Positions 17,780-25,848 of a stretch of DNA of 64,000 nucleotides are shown in pieces. Position numbers and translations under genes: made by a program. Origin of the DNA: Halostella litorea (GTDB lineage: Archaea; Halobacteriota; Halobacteria; Halobacteriales; Natronoarchaeaceae); the NCBI RefSeq assembly GCF_004785955.1, contig NZ_SJER01000001.1, positions 1,116,001 to 1,180,000 on the forward strand, read 5' to 3'. Each line of letters begins with the position of its first letter. The stretch's first letter is position 1. The notes under the pieces are model-generated. The model saw only the letters and a list, made by a program, of their open reading frames with translations, was not told where the DNA came from and made no database searches.

Positions 17780-19846
17780 TCAGTCGCCCGCGGACTCGAA
17801 CTTCTCCAGCAGGCCGCCGTAGAACGCCGCCTCGTGGTCCGCCGCGGCACCGGCCGCGTCCGGCGGTTCGTCGCTGTCCGTTCCCCCGGCCCCGTCGCCG
17901 GCCTCCGTCGCCAGTTTCTCGACGATGAGCTCCGGCGTCGACCGCGCGAGGTGGTCCTTCACGGGCGAGCGGTTCACCTGCAGTTCGCCGTCTTCCAGCC
18001 CGCGGGCCTCGATGCCGTCGACGGTGACGGGGAAGTCGGCGGCGTCCCGTATCTCGCCCGCGAGGTGAGAGACGAAGACGCCGGTCGCGCCGTTCTCGTG
18101 GAGCGCCTCCAGGATGCCCGCGATTATCTTCGCGCTCGCGCCGGGTTCGGTGATGCTCTCCAGTTCGTCGACGAGGACGAGCGACCCCTCGCCGCCGGTC
18201 GCCAGGTCGGCGAACTGGCGGACGGTGGACTCGAACGCGCCCGCGTCGAGCGTCCCCTGGGTCTTGGCGTGGTAGTGCAACTCCTCGACGCGCTCGATCC
18301 GGGCGGCGTCCGCCGGCACCGGGAGCCCCATGTGGGCGAGCACGACGACCGTCGCCACGAGGTCGAGCGTCGACGTCTTCCCGCCGCTGTTGACGCCCGA
18401 CAGCAGCGCGACGCCGTCGACGCCGTAGTCGACGGGGTCGACCTCGTCGTGGGGCACGTCGAGCAGCGGCGACCGCCCGCCCTCGATATCGAAGCCGCCG
18501 GGGCCGTCGTCGGGGTCGACGACCGTCGGGAGCGTGCAGTCGAAGTCGTCGGCGAACCGGGCGACGGCGAGTTCCACGTCGAGTTCCAGCGCCGCGCGGA
18601 CGAGCTTCTCGGCCGGCTCACGCAGGTCGGCCAGGTCGTCGGCGAGTTCGCGCTTCAGCCGGGTCGCCCGGCGCTCCTTCGCGGCGGTCAGGTCGTCGCG
18701 GAGCCGCGAGACGGCCTCGTCGTTGCGCTCGACGGGGAACGTCGGCTCGTCGGGGAACGCCCGCCGGGCGACCTCCGCCTCGCCGGACTCCAGGTCGAGC
18801 GCGTCGACGACGTGGTCGCGGGCGGCGGCGACCGCAGCGGCGTACTCGTCGGCCAGTTCCCGCGACAGCAGCGAGTCGACGCCCGCGCCCTGCTCGACCA
18901 GCGAGAGCAGGTCCGACCCCTCGACGGTCACGTCGCGCTCCCGGATCGAGTCGCGGAGGCGGTCGTTGGCGACGCTCTCGGCCGTGCCGACGGCGGCGTC
19001 CAGGTCGTCGACCGCGGTCGTCAGGCGGTCGAGTTCGTCGTCGCCGACGACCGTGCCGTCCGCCGCGAGGCGCTCCAGCGCGCCCTCCAGCGCATCCAGG
19101 TCGCAGGGGGCGTCCATGCCGGCCTCGCGGTGGACCGCGGCGGCGGCCCGCAGCGGCTCGCGGTTCGCGGCGAAGAAGGCGAGCACGCGCTCGGGCACCA
19201 CCTCCGCGGGGGTCTCCAGGGCGTCCGGTTGCACCCGCACGTCGCCCTCGACGTCGATGCCGGCGAACGCCTCGTCCAGCGCGATGACGGTGGCGTAACC
19301 GCGGGCCAGTTCCGCCAGGTCGCGGGCGTCCTCGACGACTTCCACGCTCAGTTCCGGGACCGCCTCGCGGGCCTCGCTGTACAGTTCGGCGTCGCTGGTG
19401 GCGAGACAGCGGTCCCGCACCCTGAGGTCCCCGGGGGTCGACAGCGGCTCGACGCCCTGCAGCGCCTCGGTCACGGCGGGCGTCGGTTCCCGGTCGGTCG
19501 CCCGCTCGACGAACTCGCGGACCTCCGCGATCCGAGAGGCGGTGGGGCTGGGGTAGAACGTCTCCAGCCGCCGGGCCGCGTAGTCGGTGACGGTGCGGTC
19601 ACACAGCAGTTCTAGCACCTCGTCGTACACCTCCCGCGCCCTGTCGGTCGCCAGGAAGCCGCCGGGGTCGTCGTGTTCCAGCCGGATCGCCGCCCGGGCG
19701 ATGCGGGCGGCGCGCCCCTCGCTGATGCCCGGCGCGTCAGCGAGCGCGGCCACGTCGCCCGTCCGCAGGGCGCGCTCGGCGTCGTCCAGTTCGGCGAGCG
19801 ACGCCGCGGTCTTCTCGCCGACGCCGGGGATCGCCTCGAACTCCAT
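17780..19846 (-). CDS. MutS-type ATPase with N-terminal helix-hairpin-helix (MutS5/MutS2-like)
   Basis: 688-aa protein. Residues 1-60 are a helix-hairpin-helix DNA-binding unit (EAIPGVGEKTAASLAELDD). A long helical MutS core with clamp-like coiled-coil parts follows. The C-terminal MutS ATPase has Walker A GVNSGGKTST near residue 485 and a DE-containing Walker B (LVLVDELES). There is no N-terminal mismatch-recognition domain and no Smr nuclease domain, placing it near haloarchaeal MutS5-type proteins rather than MutS1. It probably acts on recombination intermediates rather than mismatches, which is inferred. The ATG at 19846 is used; a GTG lies one codon upstream. Confidence 0.87.
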   Translation of the reverse strand: MEFEAIPGVGEKTAASLAELDDAERALRTGDVAALADAPGISEGRAARIARAAIRLEHDDPGGFLATDRAREVYDEVLELLCDRTVTDYAARRLETFYPSPTASRIAEVREFVERATDREPTPAVTEALQGVEPLSTPGDLRVRDRCLATSDAELYSEAREAVPELSVEVVEDARDLAELARGYATVIALDEAFAGIDVEGDVRVQPDALETPAEVVPERVLAFFAANREPLRAAAAVHREAGMDAPCDLDALEGALERLAADGTVVGDDELDRLTTAVDDLDAAVGTAESVANDRLRDSIRERDVTVEGSDLLSLVEQGAGVDSLLSRELADEYAAAVAAARDHVVDALDLESGEAEVARRAFPDEPTFPVERNDEAVSRLRDDLTAAKERRATRLKRELADDLADLREPAEKLVRAALELDVELAVARFADDFDCTLPTVVDPDDGPGGFDIEGGRSPLLDVPHDEVDPVDYGVDGVALLSGVNSGGKTSTLDLVATVVVLAHMGLPVPADAARIERVEELHYHAKTQGTLDAGAFESTVRQFADLATGGEGSLVLVDELESITEPGASAKIIAGILEALHENGATGVFVSHLAGEIRDAADFPVTVDGIEARGLEDGELQVNRSPVKDHLARSTPELIVEKLATEAGDGAGGTDSDEPPDAAGAAADHEAAFYGGLLEKFESAGD

Positions 19847-19934
19847 CACCTCGCCAATTCGGAGGGGAGGGGAAAAATCTCCCGCCCGGGGACCGCCACC
19901 GTGAGAAACATTGGCAAATAGAAAGGAAACCCCT

Positions 19935-19964
19935 GCGTTTCGGGTGGAGAACGGCCCGAAACGC
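19935..19964. promoter_or_regulatory. Perfect 10-bp inverted repeat between mutS-type gene and larE
   Basis: GCGTTTCGGG and its exact complement CCCGAAACGC are separated by 10 nt. A further CCCGTTTCGGG follows at once, itself a small palindrome. It lies in the 238-nt divergent intergenic region, so it could be an operator for either gene or a transcript hairpin. Confidence 0.5.
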
Positions 19965-20084
19965 CCGTTTCGGGGGTCGAACCGGTCCCGCGGCGACGCG
20001 GAAAGACGTCGGGCACGCGCCGGACGCGTCGGCCGCGTACCGCGTGCAACGCGCTTTTGGCCGCGCGACGGCTACGACCGCGGT

Positions 20085-20966
20085 ATGACATCCGTCGAGG
20101 AGAAGATGGCGGCCGTCCGCGACGACCTCGCGGAGCGCGACGGCGTGCTCGTGGCGTTCAGCGGCGGCGTGGACTCCAGCGTCGTCGCGACGCTGGCCGC
20201 GGAGGCGCTGGGCGACGACGCCGTCGCCTGCACCGCCAAAAGCGAGACGCTGCCGGACGCGGAACTCGACGACGCAAAGCGCGTCGCGGGGGAGATCGGG
20301 ATCCGCCACGAGATAGTCGAGTTCAGCGAACTCGACAGCCCGGCGTTCGTCGAGAACGACGGCGACCGCTGTTACCACTGCCGGACGATGCGCCTCGGTG
20401 AGATGTTCGACGCCGCCGAGCGCATGGGGATCGAGGTCGTCTGCGACGGGACGAACGCCAGCGACCCCGGCGACGGCCACCGGCCCGGCCTCCAGGCCGT
20501 CGACGAACTCGACGCCTACTCGCCGCTTCTGGCCCACGGCATCACGAAGGAGGAGGTCCGTGAGATCGCCGACCGCTACGACCTCTCGGTCGCCGACAAG
20601 CCGTCGATGGCCTGCCTCTCCTCGCGGATCCCGACCGGGCTCGAAGTGACCGAGGAGCGGCTCACCCGCGTCGAGAAGGCCGAGACGGTCCTCCGGCAGT
20701 GGGGGTTCTCGCAGTTCCGCGTCCGCGACCACGACGGCCTCGCCCGCATCGAGATCGCGCCCGAGGAACTGGACGCCGCGCTGAACCGCGAGTTCGTCGA
20801 GACCGTCCGGGAGCACCTCGCGGACCTTGGCTTCGACCACGTCACGCTGGACCTCCACGGCTACCGGACGGGCAGCGTCAGCCCGGACGACGAGCCGGTC
20901 GTCGCCGACGTGTTCGACGACGGGGACGACGACCCGCTGGCCGCCGACTACCCGCAGGCCGAGTGA
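20085..20966 (+). CDS. larE: LarE, ATP-dependent sulfur transferase for the nickel-pincer cofactor
   Basis: 293-aa PP-loop ATPase. The SGGVDSS motif (near residues 26-32) binds ATP; a CYHC pair near residue 88-91 and ACLSSR near residue 180 are the cysteines of interest. In characterised LarE enzymes the Cys in the latter region either gives up its own sulfur or helps bind a sulfur-carrying iron-sulfur cluster. It sulfurates the product of LarB. The gene is alone, with larB 11.5 kb away on the other strand. A CTTTTGG element at about 20054-20060 lies 25-30 nt upstream. Confidence 0.9.
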   Translation: MTSVEEKMAAVRDDLAERDGVLVAFSGGVDSSVVATLAAEALGDDAVACTAKSETLPDAELDDAKRVAGEIGIRHEIVEFSELDSPAFVENDGDRCYHCRTMRLGEMFDAAERMGIEVVCDGTNASDPGDGHRPGLQAVDELDAYSPLLAHGITKEEVREIADRYDLSVADKPSMACLSSRIPTGLEVTEERLTRVEKAETVLRQWGFSQFRVRDHDGLARIEIAPEELDAALNREFVETVREHLADLGFDHVTLDLHGYRTGSVSPDDEPVVADVFDDGDDDPLAADYPQAE

Positions 20967-21187
20967 CGACGCCGGCGCGACCGACCGCCGTTTCGGCCCG
21001 GCCCCGGGCGGGCGAGCCGCCGGGATGACTGACCGACGTATTTCCGCGACGTACGGTAGACGAACGGGCACCTATTGCGCGCTGTACCCGGAAGGAAGTG
21101 TGATATCCGTCCAGAAACACGCGTTCCGTCCGCGAATATTGACTGAGTCTCTACGCACGTAAGGTCGCGTGTCGATACGATCACTCG

Positions 21188-21574
21188 ATGGACGACGACG
21201 ACATCCCGGCCGCCTGGGATCGGGAAGTACACGAGACGCGGACAGCCGAGTTCGTGGACTACGTCCACGCCTCCGGGGACGTACGGGTGCGGATCACCCC
21301 GCCCGAGAACACCGACGACGGCGCGTACGCCGTCGACGCCACTCTGTTTCCCCACACGAGCCTCGCGGAGGAGTACGACGTGCGGACGGTCGCCTCCGGC
21401 CGCCGCGCCGACCGGATCGCCCTCGAGTTCGCCTCGCTGTTCGACGGCGCGTACGGCGGCCCCGGCGGCGACGGCGGCGGCGAGATGCCCGTCGAGGACG
21501 CCGTCGCCTACGCGCTGGAGCGGACGCGCCCCACCGACGCCGTCGGGATGCAGGTGCCCTCCCGGGACGAGTGA
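21188..21574 (+). CDS. Conserved haloarchaeal hypothetical protein
   Basis: 128-aa acidic soluble protein with no membrane segment or metal motif. A Gly-rich stretch (about 92-100, GGPGGDGGGE) separates a beta-rich N-terminal part (DVRVRITPPE...) from a short helical end. Codon usage is normal for the genome, which supports it as a real gene, but I do not recognise the family. Promoter: an AT-richer stretch at 21136-21146 lies about 45 nt upstream, without a clear TATA at the usual distance. Confidence 0.6.
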   Translation: MDDDDIPAAWDREVHETRTAEFVDYVHASGDVRVRITPPENTDDGAYAVDATLFPHTSLAEEYDVRTVASGRRADRIALEFASLFDGAYGGPGGDGGGEMPVEDAVAYALERTRPTDAVGMQVPSRDE

Positions 21575-22203
21575 CGGCGCGGCCCGCCGTCCCCTGTGCC
21601 GATACGCACGACCCCGACGGCCGCTCGAACCTCACGACCGCCTGAACCCCACCTGCTCGAACCCGACGGCCGCCCGAACCCCACGACAGCCCACGCCGGC
21701 ATCCGACCGCCCGTGGGCACGCGGCCGGTGCGCGGTCCCCCGCCCGTCCGACGACGCGAACGACCGTCGCGTAGCTCCGGGCACAGTCGTGAGTCCGTTC
21801 GTCCAGCTAAACTCTGAATCTGTGGTTAGACGTTGTGTTTGATGAGCGATCGACTAACGATAGGGTAGGTATTCGGGTAGACATAGGACGTTTTAGGAAA
21901 AATACTTATGCCCTCGTCACGACCTCACAACTGCCGGAGGTGAGAACACGAGGCTACACGACCGCAGGTTTCGGACTCGACGGACGCTGACCCGGGAGCG
22001 ACGTCGTTGTACGCTGTCACCAGTGGGATGTCAGCCACGCCTGTCGACACCAGCCACCTGCGCCGACGCGGGCCGATCGTCGTTGACCTGTGCGCGATCC
22101 CCCATCGTCGGCGGTATTTCGTGCGACGGCGACGTCTGCCGCGACGACAGTCTCTCCCATCTCCCTGCTTCGACGGACGAGCGCTGCGCGGTTTTGATAC
22201 AGT
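21575..22203. other. 629-nt intergenic region with repeat and orphan promoter
   Basis: No supported protein gene. The left part has an imperfect direct repeat (21613-21643 and 21662-21692, period 49 nt, core CCCGACGGCCGC). The middle (21800-21910) is AT-richer. A GGAAAAATACTTATG sequence at 21896-21910 looks like a BRE/TATA pair about 300 nt before nadE, with only very short frames after it. The remaining stretch up to nadE shows neither a convincing frame nor a second TATA. Confidence 0.55.
21896..21910 (+). promoter_or_regulatory. BRE/TATA-like promoter upstream of nadE
   Basis: Purine-rich GGAAAA followed by TACTTATG matches the haloarchaeal core-promoter layout. Initiation would be near 21930-21935, leaving about 270 nt before the nadE ATG. 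It therefore specifies either a long nadE leader or a separate small RNA. Confidence 0.45.
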
Positions 22204-23124
22204 ATGTTTGATACGGACACGAACGACGAGTACGGGCACGGACGGACGACGGCCGACGCCGTCGCGACCGAGGAGGCGGCCGAGCGGGCGCACTCGGACA
22301 TCCGCACGTTCCTCCGGGGGAAGGTCGCCGACGCGGGGGCGAGCGGTGCCGTCGTCGCGATGAGCGGCGGGATCGACTCGACCGTGACGGCGACGCTGGC
22401 GGCGGACGCGCTCGGCCCCGACCGCGTACTCGGCCTCGGGATGCCCTGCACCAAGGTCGACAGCGCCCACGCCGCGGAGGCCCGGACGGTCGCGGAGGAC
22501 CTCGGCATCGAGTTCCGGGAGGTCCAGCTCCGCCCGCTGCTCGACATGTTCGAGGACGTCGTCGCCCCGACAGTCGCGCCGGCGGGGGACAAGGACGCGG
22601 TCGGCAACGCCATCGCGCGGCTCCGGATGGCGTGTACGTACTACGCGGCCAACGCCCGGTCGCGGCTCGTCGTCGGCACGGCCAACCGCTCGGAGCTGCT
22701 GCTCGGCTACTTCACGAAACACGGCGACGGGGCGGCGGACCTCTACCCGATCGGCGACCTGTACAAGACGGAGGTCAGGACGCTCGCGCGCCACCTCGAT
22801 GTCCCCCCGCGGATCATCGAGAAGGAGCCCACCGCGGGCCTGTGGGCGGGCCAGACAGACGAGGCGGAGATCGGTGCCGGCTACGACGCGGTCGACCCCC
22901 TCCTCCGGCGGCTGGTCGACGAGGGCGAGCGCGTCGAGCGGGCCGCCGACGAGGCCGGCGTGGACGTGGAAACAGCCGAGCGCGTCGCCGCGATGTACGT
23001 CGACACCCTCCACAAGCGGACGGTCCCGCCGACGCCGGGCGTCCGCGGCGGGAACGGCAAGCAGCCGTCGTACTCGCTGCACCTCGCGGACGAGGTCCGG
23101 CGGGCGTCGGACGGCGGCGACTGA
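22204..23124 (+). CDS. nadE: NAD synthetase (ammonia-dependent)
   Basis: 306-aa enzyme that amidates deamido-NAD to NAD using ATP and ammonia. The PP-loop SGGIDSTV (near 54-61) is intact, along with the family segments GTANRSELLLGYFTKHGDGAADLYPIGDLYKT (cited here by position, about 158-188) and EKEPTAGLW. There is no glutaminase domain, so free ammonia is the nitrogen donor. That fits the neighbouring assimilatory nitrite reductase, whose product is ammonium. Confidence 0.95.
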   Translation: MFDTDTNDEYGHGRTTADAVATEEAAERAHSDIRTFLRGKVADAGASGAVVAMSGGIDSTVTATLAADALGPDRVLGLGMPCTKVDSAHAAEARTVAEDLGIEFREVQLRPLLDMFEDVVAPTVAPAGDKDAVGNAIARLRMACTYYAANARSRLVVGTANRSELLLGYFTKHGDGAADLYPIGDLYKTEVRTLARHLDVPPRIIEKEPTAGLWAGQTDEAEIGAGYDAVDPLLRRLVDEGERVERAADEAGVDVETAERVAAMYVDTLHKRTVPPTPGVRGGNGKQPSYSLHLADEVRRASDGGD

Positions 23125-23134
23125 CCGCGGCCGC

Positions 23135-23230
23135 CTACGCGTCCCGCTGCTCGACGAGTTCCGGCGCGGCGTCGAACGGCGCGGGCTGTGCCCGGCGCTC
23201 GACGTCGCGCTCCTCCCGGGCGTCAGTCAT
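23135..23230 (-). CDS. Possible translation-coupled microprotein after nirA
   Basis: A 31-codon frame beginning at an ATG that overlaps the nirA stop (ATGACTGA). It encodes a highly charged peptide starting MTDAREERDVERR and ending VEQRDA. GC-rich third positions and the overlapping start favour translation, but the length is too short for certainty and I recognise no family. It could be a chance frame. Confidence 0.35.
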   Translation of the reverse strand: MTDAREERDVERRAQPAPFDAAPELVEQRDA

Positions 23231-24989
23231 CGGCCGAGAGCGGCGTGCCGTCCGGCGCGGTCGGCGCGGGGCTCTCGCCGTCCTCGAACGGGTACCACGA
23301 CTGCTTGGCGTCGGTCAGGCAGGGGTCCTCGTAGTCGGTCTCCTCGGGCTCCGCGAGTTCGATGATGGTCTCGTGGCCCGTCGCCTCGACCCACTCGCGG
23401 AACGTCTGGCCCTCCGTCCGGAGCGCGGCAAAGGCCTCGACGAGGTTGCGGATCAGCCCCGGCAGTTCGTCGGCGGGCACGCGCTGGCGGACCCACTCGA
23501 TGAACGTCGGCTCCTCGCCGATCCCGCCGCCGACGCCGACGTCGACGGCCTCGACCATCTCGCCGTCCTTGCGGGCGCGCATGCCCTGGAGGCCGATGTC
23601 GGCGGTCATCGCCTGCCCGCAGTCGGCGGTACAGCCCGAGAAGTGGATCTTCAGTCGGCTCACGTCGTCCGGCAGGTCGACGTTGGCCCGCAGCCAGCGG
23701 AGCAGTTCGGCGGTGCGGACCTTCGTCTCCGTCAGCGCGAGCGAGCAGAACTCCGTCCCCGTGCAGGCGACCGCGCCGCGCTCGAAGGCGTTTGGCTCCG
23801 GCGGCAGGTCGTCGAGCAGCGGCTCGGCGAGCAGGCCGTCCAGCTCAGCCTCCGGCACGTCCACGATCAGCGGGTTCTGCCGCCGGGTGAGCCGGACCTC
23901 GCCGGAGCCGTAGGCGTGGGCGAGGTCGGCCAGTTCCATGACCTCCGCCGCCCGGAGCCGGCCGACCGGGACGCTCAGGCCGACGTAGTAGTTGCCGTCG
24001 GCCTGCTCGTGGACGCCGACGTGGTCGTGCTTGCCGCGCTCGGCCTTCCGGCCGGCGTTGTACGTGTACTCGTCGCGCAGGTCCGTCCCCGCGCGGCCGA
24101 GGTCGAAGTCGACCCGCTCGGCGAGTTCCTCGCGGATCGCGTCGGTGCCCCACTCGTCGACGAAGAAGCGGGCGCGGTTCTTCGAGCGGTTCTCGCGGCC
24201 GCCCTCCTCGTGGTACAGTTCGACGAACGCCCGGACCAGTTCGACCGCGTTCCCCGGGCGGACGAAGACGTCCAGCGGCCGTGCGGGGCGCGGCTCGCGC
24301 CCGCCCAGCCCGCCGCCGGCCCGCACGTTGAAGCCGGTCACCTGCTCGCCGCCCTCCAGCTTCCGCGCCGGTTCAAGCGCCACGTCGTTGATGCTGTCCT
24401 GGGCGCAGCCCTCGCGACAGCCCGTCACGCTGATGTTGAACTTCCGGGGCATGTTCGACAGCGCGTCGTCGCCGCGGATCGTCTCCTGTATCTCGTCCAG
24501 CAGCCCCCGGCTCTCGACGTACTCGTGTCTGTCCTTCCCGGCGACCGGGCAGCCGGAGATGTTGCGCATCGTGTCCCCGCCGGCCGAGCGCGAGGAGACG
24601 CCGACGGCCTCCAGCTTCTCCCAGATGGCGGGCACGTCTTCCAGCTTGAGCCAGTGGAGCTGGACCGACTGCCGCGTCGTCAGGTCGATGAACCCGTTCC
24701 CCCACTCGGGGTTTGCGGCCGGGCCGGTCGCGTACTCGTCGGCCACCTCGCCGATCGCCCGGAGCTGGCCCGGCTCCAGCACGCCGCCGCAGTTGGTCAG
24801 GCGCATCATGAAGTAGCTCTCCTGCCCGGAGCGCTGGTGGAACAGCCCCCAGAACTTGAACCGGGAGAACCACGCGTCGCGCTCGTCCTCCGGCACCGAC
24901 TCCCACCCGCGCTCGGCGAACTCCAGTATCTTCTCGCGGACCTCGTCGCCGTAGCAGTCGGCCTTCCAGGCCTCCTTCTTATGCGCCAT
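23223..24989 (-). CDS. nirA: Assimilatory ferredoxin-nitrite reductase
   Basis: 588-aa siroheme and [4Fe-4S] enzyme reducing nitrite to ammonium with six electrons from ferredoxin. Two ferrodoxin-like half-domains alternate with two siroheme-binding halves. The cluster cysteines are clear as CTGTEFC (near 408-414) and SGCTADC (near 448-454). GGRE and ARKLEGGEQV-type motifs of the nitrite/sulfite reductase family are present. The start ATG has a GAGGTGG ribosome-binding site 7 nt upstream, so this transcript has a leader. It lies 241 nt from, and on the same strand as, the nasA unit. Sulfite reductase activity is the main alternative, made less likely by the nasA neighbour. Confidence 0.93.
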   Translation of the reverse strand: MAHKKEAWKADCYGDEVREKILEFAERGWESVPEDERDAWFSRFKFWGLFHQRSGQESYFMMRLTNCGGVLEPGQLRAIGEVADEYATGPAANPEWGNGFIDLTTRQSVQLHWLKLEDVPAIWEKLEAVGVSSRSAGGDTMRNISGCPVAGKDRHEYVESRGLLDEIQETIRGDDALSNMPRKFNISVTGCREGCAQDSINDVALEPARKLEGGEQVTGFNVRAGGGLGGREPRPARPLDVFVRPGNAVELVRAFVELYHEEGGRENRSKNRARFFVDEWGTDAIREELAERVDFDLGRAGTDLRDEYTYNAGRKAERGKHDHVGVHEQADGNYYVGLSVPVGRLRAAEVMELADLAHAYGSGEVRLTRRQNPLIVDVPEAELDGLLAEPLLDDLPPEPNAFERGAVACTGTEFCSLALTETKVRTAELLRWLRANVDLPDDVSRLKIHFSGCTADCGQAMTADIGLQGMRARKDGEMVEAVDVGVGGGIGEEPTFIEWVRQRVPADELPGLIRNLVEAFAALRTEGQTFREWVEATGHETIIELAEPEETDYEDPCLTDAKQSWYPFEDGESPAPTAPDGTPLSADD

Positions 24990-25015
24990 CGGCGGCCACC
25001 TCGGCGAATGGTTGT

Positions 25016-25027
25016 GAACGTTCGTTC
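25016..25027. promoter_or_regulatory. GAACG-N2-CGTTC motif in the nirA leader
   Basis: GAACGTTCGTTC followed by ATA lies 27-38 nt before the nirA ATG. A near copy (GAACGTGCGTTC, then ATA) is at 32675-32686 upstream of rlmE. A second small palindrome, ATCACGCTGTGAT, follows at about 25030-25042. Function is unknown; operator is one possibility. Confidence 0.35.
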
Positions 25028-25230
25028 ATATCACGCTGTGATTTCCCTGCGTTCATGTCGGTAATACGGGAGAGAGTACGCCAAAGGCTAACAAAAGACT
25101 AATCGTTGAACAATTACGGAACTATCCCGGTTCCGGCGACGTGCGGTCGGAGTTAAGCCGTATTAATGGTGTTTTAGGTCAATGAACGTCCGATAATCGG
25201 CCGGTCGTCCGGCCGGGAACGGCCGGTTCG

Positions 25231-25848
25231 TCAATCCGACTCGCTGCGGCCCTCGACCGACGGGTCGCGGGGCGCGCGCAGCGCCGCGGGCGAGTCCACG
25301 CGCCGGAGCGTCGCCGGGTCGACCCGCGACCGGAACCGCGCCTCGTCCACGTCGGCGACCGACAGCGCCGTCAGCACGCCCCGAACGTCGCCCTCGCCGC
25401 GCCGCAGCGCCGTCGTGCAGGCGTCGACCGCGGCGGCCACGTCGTACACCGCACACAGCGGGCGCTGGCGGCCGTCGATCCGCGGGACCGCGGCGTCGGC
25501 GTCGCTCGCGTCGAGGGCCTCCACGAGCAGGCCGACCGCGCGGCCGTCGACCGCCGCCACGTCGGGGGCGACGACGGCGGCGCGGTGACAGCCACACGTC
25601 CGCAGGCCGGCCCGGAGCGTCGCCGCGGGGCCGCCGGCCGCCGCCGGGTCCGGCGCGAGTCGGGCATCCAGCCCGTCCAGCGCGCCGGCGACCGCGTCCC
25701 GCCGGTCGGGCCGGCAGGTGACGACCAGCCGGTCGGTCCGGCCCGAGAGCGTCCCCGCCACGCGACGGACGAGCGTCCCGTCGCCGTCGGCCGGCCGCTC
25801 CGCGCCGTCGGGGCGACAGCCGCCCGCGACGATCCCGGCGACGGTCAC
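25231..25848 (-). CDS. MobA/NasC-like nucleotidyltransferase, degenerate
   Basis: 205-aa protein with the MobA-type Rossmann layout (VAGIVAGG at the start, a DAAVPRIDGRQRPLCAVYD segment in the middle). MobA attaches GMP to molybdopterin to make the bis-MGD cofactor of nitrate reductase, and nasC in Haloferax mediterranei is of this type. The usual LAGGxSxRMGxDK loop is replaced by AGGCRPDGAERPADG, lacking the expected Arg-Met-Gly and Lys. The GTG start overlaps the nasA stop (GTGA), so it is co-translated with nasA. It is either a diverged enzyme or a nasA-specific chaperone. Confidence 0.75.
   Translation of the reverse strand: MTVAGIVAGGCRPDGAERPADGDGTLVRRVAGTLSGRTDRLVVTCRPDRRDAVAGALDGLDARLAPDPAAAGGPAATLRAGLRTCGCHRAAVVAPDVAAVDGRAVGLLVEALDASDADAAVPRIDGRQRPLCAVYDVAAAVDACTTALRRGEGDVRGVLTALSVADVDEARFRSRVDPATLRRVDSPAALRAPRDPSVEGRSESD

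Noticed and set aside
21908-21943. 11-codon leader peptide after the orphan promoter
   Set aside because: The ATG overlaps the TATA element itself and would not be in the transcript.
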